A stretch of DNA of 56,253 nucleotides from an uncultured delta proteobacterium. Its GTDB lineage: Bacteria; Desulfobacterota; Syntrophia; Syntrophales; UBA8958. The stretch lies in assembly GCA_903885795.1 (NCBI GenBank), contig CAISJV010000037.1, positions 1 to 56,253 of the forward strand, in the 5' to 3' direction. The notes below the pieces were generated by a model. It made no database searches. It was not told the DNA's origin and saw only the letters and a list, made by a program, of their open reading frames with translations. Below are positions 52,329-56,253 of the stretch, piece by piece. The translations under genes were made by a program, and so were the position numbers. The first letter of the stretch is position 1. The number at the start of each line of letters is the position of its first letter.

Positions 52329-53513
52329 TTATTTTAGCTCAGCCGCTGTACGAAGCTGGTCCACCCGATCTGTCTTTTCCCAGGGAAATCCTTCGCGACC
52401 AAAGTGGCCGTAGTTGCAACTCTCGCGATAGCTCCAGCCTTTGGGTGTGGTGAGTCCCATATCCTTAATCATCATAGCTGGACGAAAATCGAAAATTGCA
52501 CCATCCATAAGGATATGGTCAATCTTATCCTCATCAATTTTCGCTGTACCATAGGTACTGACGTTGATGCTGAGCGGTTTTGAGACGCCAATCGCATAGG
52601 CGACTTGAATCTCGCATTTGTCGGCCAGTTTTGCGGCAACAATATTCTTGGCGACATAACGGGCATAATAAGCAGCAGAACGATCCACCTTTGACGGATC
52701 TTTACCGGAGAAAGCGCCACCACCATGTGATCCTACGCCACCATAAGAATCTACAATAATTTTACGGCCTGTGACACCGGAATCACCGCACGGTCCACCA
52801 ATCACGAACCTTCCTGTCGGGTTGACAAAAAACTCAGTTCGGTTGGTCAACAGCCCGGTTTTATCGAGCACTTCATGTGCAACTTGTATCAGATCTTTGC
52901 GAATTAGTTCCATCGGAACATCCCGGGTCTGATGCGAAATCACCACCGATGTGATTTCGATAGCTTTACCATTTTCGTGTAACACACTAACCTGCGACTT
53001 GGAATCAGGGCGGAGATATTCGATTACCTTCTCTTTGCGGAGGCGGGTCAGCTCTTCCAATAAATGGTGTGCGAAGATGATTGAAGCAGGCATCAATTGA
53101 TGTGTGGCGCGGGATGCATACCCGAACATCATTCCTTGATCTCCCGCACCCTGATCCTCATAGCGTTCACGGTTTACACCCATAGCAATATCCGGGGCCT
53201 GGCCATGAATAGCGCATATATAATTGAATGTGTCGTAGCTGAATCCTTCCGAAGGATCATCGTATCCGATATCCTTCACGACTTCACGCGCGATTACCTG
53301 TGGATTGATTTTATCCCAGTTTTCGCACGTGATTTCACCAAGATTAACCACAAGATTTGGACCTACAGCAGTCTCGCAACCCACGTGGGCCTTGGGGTCT
53401 TGGGCCAGACATGCATCCAGAATGGCGTCAGAAATCTGATCGCATACTTTATCGGGGTGGCCTTCGGAAACCGATTCCGAGGTGTAAACGTGACGTGTCA
53501 TCAATTTGCTCAT
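52329..53513 (-). CDS. metK: S-adenosylmethionine synthetase
   Basis: Encodes 394 residues, canonical MetK. Makes SAM from methionine and ATP. The signatures SEGHPDK, GAGDQGMMFGYA, RPDSKSQV, TGRKIIVDSYGG, GGGAFSGKDPSKVDR and GHFGREGFPWE are intact. GAAAGGA sits before the start. It is the third gene of the riboswitch-led operon. Riboswitch control of metK is usual in many bacteria, but placing it in an accessory operon with a MoxR-vWA module and a second SAM synthetase is not. Confidence 0.97.
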   Translation of the reverse strand: MSKLMTRHVYTSESVSEGHPDKVCDQISDAILDACLAQDPKAHVGCETAVGPNLVVNLGEITCENWDKINPQVIAREVVKDIGYDDPSEGFSYDTFNYICAIHGQAPDIAMGVNRERYEDQGAGDQGMMFGYASRATHQLMPASIIFAHHLLEELTRLRKEKVIEYLRPDSKSQVSVLHENGKAIEITSVVISHQTRDVPMELIRKDLIQVAHEVLDKTGLLTNRTEFFVNPTGRFVIGGPCGDSGVTGRKIIVDSYGGVGSHGGGAFSGKDPSKVDRSAAYYARYVAKNIVAAKLADKCEIQVAYAIGVSKPLSINVSTYGTAKIDEDKIDHILMDGAIFDFRPAMMIKDMGLTTPKGWSYRESCNYGHFGREGFPWEKTDRVDQLRTAAELK

Positions 53514-53594
53514 TTTGTAATCCTTTCTATATTACTGTTTTATGATTAACTATACTAGGATAATGATAAAGCGCCTTTAGGATTCAAGCTGGTC

Positions 53595-53795
53595 CTATTC
53601 CTTCCGGCGTCTTTGCTTCCAGGGCCGCATCTGCAAATACCTCATTTCTCTAAATAGCTTGCGTAGCATTGCTTCTTCTTCGCTGAAATCACCTACATAA
53701 GCATCAATACGGTGTGCTTGCATGCAGTAGAAACAGTTTTCATCAGGTCTGTCATGTCGTCTGCATCGCCTGGTGAACCGCTTGTAAGTGATCAT
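53595..53795 (-). CDS. small basic Cys-containing protein
   Basis: Encodes 66 residues from an ATG at 53795 with GGAGG 5 bases before it. Residues form a basic, Arg-rich protein (FTRRCRRH, and PWKQRRRKE at the C-terminus) with CFYC in the middle, possibly a metal site or nucleic-acid binder. It precedes metK by 81 bases. Unassigned family. Confidence 0.5.
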   Translation of the reverse strand: MITYKRFTRRCRRHDRPDENCFYCMQAHRIDAYVGDFSEEEAMLRKLFREMRYLQMRPWKQRRRKE

Positions 53796-54037
53796 GTTTG
53801 CCTCCAAAAGAGAGGTGGTTGACTTCCATTACTACCGATCAAAGTCAGTCATACATTGAGCAGAGTGTTGAGTTTTCATGTTTCACTCTTGATTCTTGAG
53901 AATTTGAAAGTTTAGATTTGAGGCTCCTCACGGAGTTTATCTTTCTCCTTCTCTGGAAGGCGGGGGCCCCAATTGTTCCCCTTGTACTCTGTATGAACCT
54001 ATTTGACTGTCTTCACTTCCATCAACCACCCCTTGTA

Positions 54038-54487
54038 TCATGCATCTATATGCGTTTTGTTGTTGTATTCATCGACCTCGTCCTGCATTTCTTCGATCTG
54101 CTTCTGGAGCATGGACACCATACCATCCAGTTGTTCACGATTGATGAATGCGTCCCATTGGTAAACCACTTTTGCCGGATCGCTTCCGCCGTAAAATAGC
54201 GCTTCCTCGCCTTCTCTTGTTTCCAATCTGTTGAGAAATGCGATGCGGGATTTCAGTTCCGCCATACGTTCAAGATTGACATAGATGGGAACGTTTGCTT
54301 CCGCAATTTTGGCCTTCACGAGACCCAGTCGATCAGAAGTTGCGAGAATCTGATCCCATACTTCCTGGCGATTCACTTTGGAAACGTTATCGCTCCTGCG
54401 GGAGTTTTCCCGTGTCAAAATGTGCTGTAAGCGATTCAGTTCACCAGCCAGACTGTTTTTCAGCTTTAATGCTTTGGCTAAATTCAT
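54038..54487 (-). CDS. helical protein, possibly DIP1984/septicolysin-like
   Basis: Encodes 149 residues, the first gene after the riboswitch region. MNLAKALKLKNSLAGELNRLQ, then a conserved-looking KIAEANVPIYVNLERMAELKSRI, and a C-terminal coiled coil resemble the DIP1984 (septicolysin) family, a long helical protein of unknown function. GAAAGGA lies 7 bases before the ATG. A 7-bp hairpin is 31 bases upstream (54518-54536). Confidence in the family is only moderate. Confidence 0.55.
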   Translation of the reverse strand: MNLAKALKLKNSLAGELNRLQHILTRENSRRSDNVSKVNRQEVWDQILATSDRLGLVKAKIAEANVPIYVNLERMAELKSRIAFLNRLETREGEEALFYGGSDPAKVVYQWDAFINREQLDGMVSMLQKQIEEMQDEVDEYNNKTHIDA

Positions 54488-54663
54488 TCTTAGTTCCTTT
54501 CTTGTCTTATATATCCTCCCTCACGGATGGTGAGGGCATTCATTCTTCAATTTGACGTCTATATTCATGCCATTCTTTTCTAAATAGCATGGTTCGGAGT
54601 GTACATGCTTGTTTGTGCATCCCCGAAGTTGTCAATGAGCAATCCTGCTGAGTTGCCTACAAC

Positions 54664-54693
54664 GCAAAAAGCCCATGCTTAGCGGCACGGGCT
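54664..54693 (-). terminator. intrinsic terminator linked to aptamers B and C
   Basis: On the minus strand AGCCCGTGC, loop CGCTAA, GCATGGGCT (one G-U pair) and then a run of T: a 9-bp terminator stem. It lies between aptamer C and the first gene of the SAM operon, so it can act as the expression platform. Confidence 0.85.
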
Positions 54694-54712
54694 ACGAATG
54701 GTCTTCATCTGT

Positions 54713-54766
54713 CCGGCCTTTAGCGAATTGTTTAGAGCGGCTGCAAGTAACTGGTTAAATCACCGC
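54713..54766 (-). ncRNA. SAM-II-like riboswitch aptamer C
   Basis: Minus strand GCGGTGATTTAACC, then CTTGCAGCCGC, then TAAACAATTCGCTAAAGG. P1 is GCGG with CCGC; the loop GATTTAAC and the 3' GCTAAA can pair to form the pseudoknot. This follows the SAM-II order CGCxGAUUUA...UUGCA...AUAAAU...GCUAAA. It is the last aptamer before the terminator at 54664. Confidence 0.82.
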
Positions 54767-54769
54767 TCA

Positions 54770-54820
54770 GTTGTTTAGCACATTTATATCGCGGAGCAAT
54801 TTATCTGAATAAATCACCGC
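54770..54820 (-). ncRNA. SAM-II-like riboswitch aptamer B
   Basis: Minus strand GCGGTGATTTATTC, AAATTGCTCCGC, GATATAAATGTGCTAAAC. P1 is GCGG/CCGC. GATATAAATGTGCTAAA is nearly the SAM-II consensus GUGAUAAAUGUAGCUAAA. It is four bases upstream of aptamer C, so B and C form a tandem. Confidence 0.85.
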
Positions 54821-54863
54821 TTGCTTATTATCTCGAAATTTATCCTCCTCTATGTCCAAAACT

Positions 54864-54893
54864 AAAAAACCCTGCACTCTATTCAGCGCAGGG
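54864..54893 (-). terminator. intrinsic terminator linked to aptamer A
   Basis: Minus strand CCCTGC, a 12-base loop, GCAGGG, then six T residues. It lies just downstream of aptamer A, giving that aptamer its own termination platform. Confidence 0.85.
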
Positions 54894-54902
54894 CCAACTA
54901 CC

Positions 54903-54958
54903 CGGCGCTTTAAGCAGATTTTATATCCCGACCTGCAAGTTGCTCGTTAAATCGCCGG
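54903..54958 (-). ncRNA. SAM-II-like riboswitch aptamer A
   Basis: Minus strand CCGGCGATTTAACGAG, AACTTGCAGGTCGG, GATATAAAATCTGCTTAAAG. P1 is CCGGC paired with GUCGG (one G-U). Compared with B and C the 3' pairing strand has one extra U (GCUUAAA), so it is the least regular of the three. It is the first aptamer transcribed. Confidence 0.75.
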
Positions 54959-54966
54959 TAACTGTT

Positions 54967-54994
54967 ATCGTACGCCTTATTGACAAGAAGTCAA
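54967..54994 (-). promoter_or_regulatory. promoter of the SAM operon
   Basis: Minus strand TTGACT (54994-54989) and TACGAT (54972-54967) spaced by 16 bases. Transcription would begin about 54960, at the first base of aptamer A, so all three aptamers would be in the leader. Confidence 0.6.
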
Positions 54995-55026
54995 GGATTA
55001 TTTTTTGACAGGATTATTTTTTGACA
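54995..55026. repeat. tandem 16-bp direct repeat
   Basis: GGATTATTTTTTGACA occurs twice in immediate succession. It lies between the SAM operon promoter and the group II intron and could be a regulator-binding site, or a trace of strand slippage. Confidence 0.6.
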
Positions 55027-55129
55027 GCACCTCTTTCCCAACGTCGGAAAATGCATCGTCAAGACTTCGCACCTTTCAAACCGGATTCAATAAGCTCTCA
55101 GCAAACGTGGCCTCTCGCTTTGTATTGTA

Positions 55130-55645
55130 TGCCGTGGAAAACGTATGACTTGTCGGTTAAAGTCCGATCATGGGAGTTCGGTAGTTCGCCCATGTAGCTT
55201 GAGGGAGGTGTAAAGGGTAACCTGAAACGCTAAGTTCCCTGACAAAGGCTCCTTTAGGGAGTCGAGCAAACCTGCGGGTCGCAGCGCGAGCGAACCCAGA
55301 TGTAGCCTCGAAAGAGACAATGGAGTTGTCGACCCCGTAATACAAGGGGGAAGACCGGAGCATCTATCCTGACGAAAACTACCAGAACCGATAGATGGGC
55401 TTCCGGGGTAACAGGGGTGACACGCAGAGGCAGCCATACGACAATAAACACGGGAGACCCTTGTCGATGCTCTACAGGAGGGCAACCGGTAGATATAAGG
55501 AAACGAAATTCTACGGGGTCGGCAAGGGAGTCGGAGTTGCCCATATTACCGTTTGTATCCCAAGGACAGCATAACCTTGGGAGAGGGAAGGGGCAATACT
55601 TTTATCAGGTTTCAGAAGAAGTAAAGGAAAGGGGATTGCACGGAA
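55130..55645 (+). ncRNA. 5' part of a group II intron (domain I region)
   Basis: About 500 non-coding bases that precede a maturase gene. The run is G-rich and structured, with repeated phrases of the type GCGAGCGAACCCAGATGTAG and GGGGGAAGACC that accompany reverse-transcriptase introns of this family. The exact 5' end is not visible, since no unambiguous GUGYG start could be placed. Frames seen on the minus strand here are short and lack support. Confidence 0.55.
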
Positions 55646-56253
55646 GTGCTGAAAACTCCAGATAACATCCGGGAACTTCAGAGGAAACTATACCGGAAGG
55701 CCAAGCATGAGAAGGAGTACCGATTCTATCTTCTCTATGACAAGATATACAGGCTGGAAATCCTGAGCCACGCCTACAGACTTGTCAAAGCGAACAAGGG
55801 AGCACCGGGAATCGACGGTGAAACCTTCGGTAGCATTGAGGAGAGAGAAGGAGGAGCCGAGAAGTATCTCGAAGAGATCGCCGGGGCACTGAAGCGGAAA
55901 GATTACAAGCCGCAGGCTGTTCGTAGGGTTAATATCCCCAAGCCAGCAGGCGGCAAAAGACCGCTGGGAATACCGGTAATCAAGGACAGAGTAGTGCAGA
56001 TGGCAGTGAAGATAGTAATCGAGCCTATCTTCGAAGCCGACTTTCAGGAAAACTCTTACGGATTCAGACCGAAACGGAGTTCCCATCAGGCGGTGGAAGA
56101 TGTGAGAAATCATCTCCTTAAAGGTAAGACAGATGTAATCGACGCCGACATTTCCAAGTATTTCGACACCATACCTCATGACAGACTGATGCAGTTGGTA
56201 GCCAAACGCATCGTTGATAAGCAGATACTGAAACTTATCAAGATGTGGCTCAA
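55646..56253 (+). CDS. ltrA: group II intron reverse transcriptase/maturase (partial, cut by the window)
   Basis: A GTG at 55646 (AGGAAAGGGG upstream) opens a frame to the right window edge, about 202 codons. The N-terminus has IRELQRKLYRKAK and LLYDKIYRLEILSHAY. RT blocks follow: NKGAPGIDGE, RRVNIPKPAGGKRPLGIPV, SYGFRPKRSSHQA, and the palm strand DADISKYFDTIPHDRL. The catalytic YADD, maturase X domain and endonuclease part lie outside the window. It is therefore complete only in its first third. Confidence 0.92.
   Translation, partial: MLKTPDNIRELQRKLYRKAKHEKEYRFYLLYDKIYRLEILSHAYRLVKANKGAPGIDGETFGSIEEREGGAEKYLEEIAGALKRKDYKPQAVRRVNIPKPAGGKRPLGIPVIKDRVVQMAVKIVIEPIFEADFQENSYGFRPKRSSHQAVEDVRNHLLKGKTDVIDADISKYFDTIPHDRLMQLVAKRIVDKQILKLIKMWL

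Noticed and set aside
15000-56253. CRISPR array
   Set aside because: No regularly spaced direct repeats of CRISPR size were seen. Repeats present are hairpins, attC sites, riboswitches or simple tandem units.

Overview
The window looks like the chromosome of a Gram-negative anaerobe, plausibly a syntrophic deltaproteobacterium (Desulfobacterota, Syntrophaceae-like). The evidence is the lipid A and KDO genes (an LpxH-like phosphatase and KdsD), an AtpZ/AtpI-type ATPase accessory protein and a dienoyl-CoA-isomerase-like crotonase. The assignment is an inference; no marker gene settles it.

Positions 1-14,768 are ordinary host sequence: two small membrane proteins, a Nudix hydrolase, KdsD, a transglutaminase-like protein with an ABC exporter, a nitroreductase, a secreted metallo-beta-lactamase-fold protein, a crotonase, an LpxH-like phosphatase, an agmatinase-family enzyme, a membrane histidine kinase coupled to a response regulator-nucleotidyl cyclase, and the initiator tRNA-fMet.

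From the tRNA to the right edge the content changes to accessory DNA about 41 kb long and not closed in this window. It opens with a mobile-element module (15.5-19.8 kb): an excisionase-like HTH protein, small Cys-rich proteins, a P-loop ATPase, and two paralogous genes each preceded by a near-identical long RNA hairpin. Minus-strand defence modules follow: a methyltransferase with a PLD-SNF2 helicase (20.1-26.8 kb), a SIR2 protein coupled to a 947-aa partner (27.1-30.9 kb), a cluster of integron gene cassettes with three attC sites and no integrase (31.2-34.3 kb) bounded by the 3' tail of a group II intron, an MBL hydrolase, and a giant DUF4011-helicase-Vsr-type protein (35.5-41.0 kb). An IS1634-like element sits at about 41.4-43.3 kb.

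The most unusual part is 43.4-55.0 kb. Thirteen minus-strand genes form a tight, overlapping operon. It encodes a canonical SAM synthetase, an MTA/SAH nucleosidase-like protein, a second strongly divergent SAM synthetase, a MoxR-type AAA+ ATPase, a metallopeptidase-vWA protein, and three proteins that share a repeated CPxC...CxH module. Upstream lie three SAM-II-like riboswitch aptamers and two intrinsic terminators. The locus therefore appears to be switched on when S-adenosylmethionine falls. A possible role is defence against SAM depletion, or SAM-linked signalling, in an island whose other systems include a SAM-dependent methyltransferase. The window ends inside a group II intron that encodes a reverse transcriptase.
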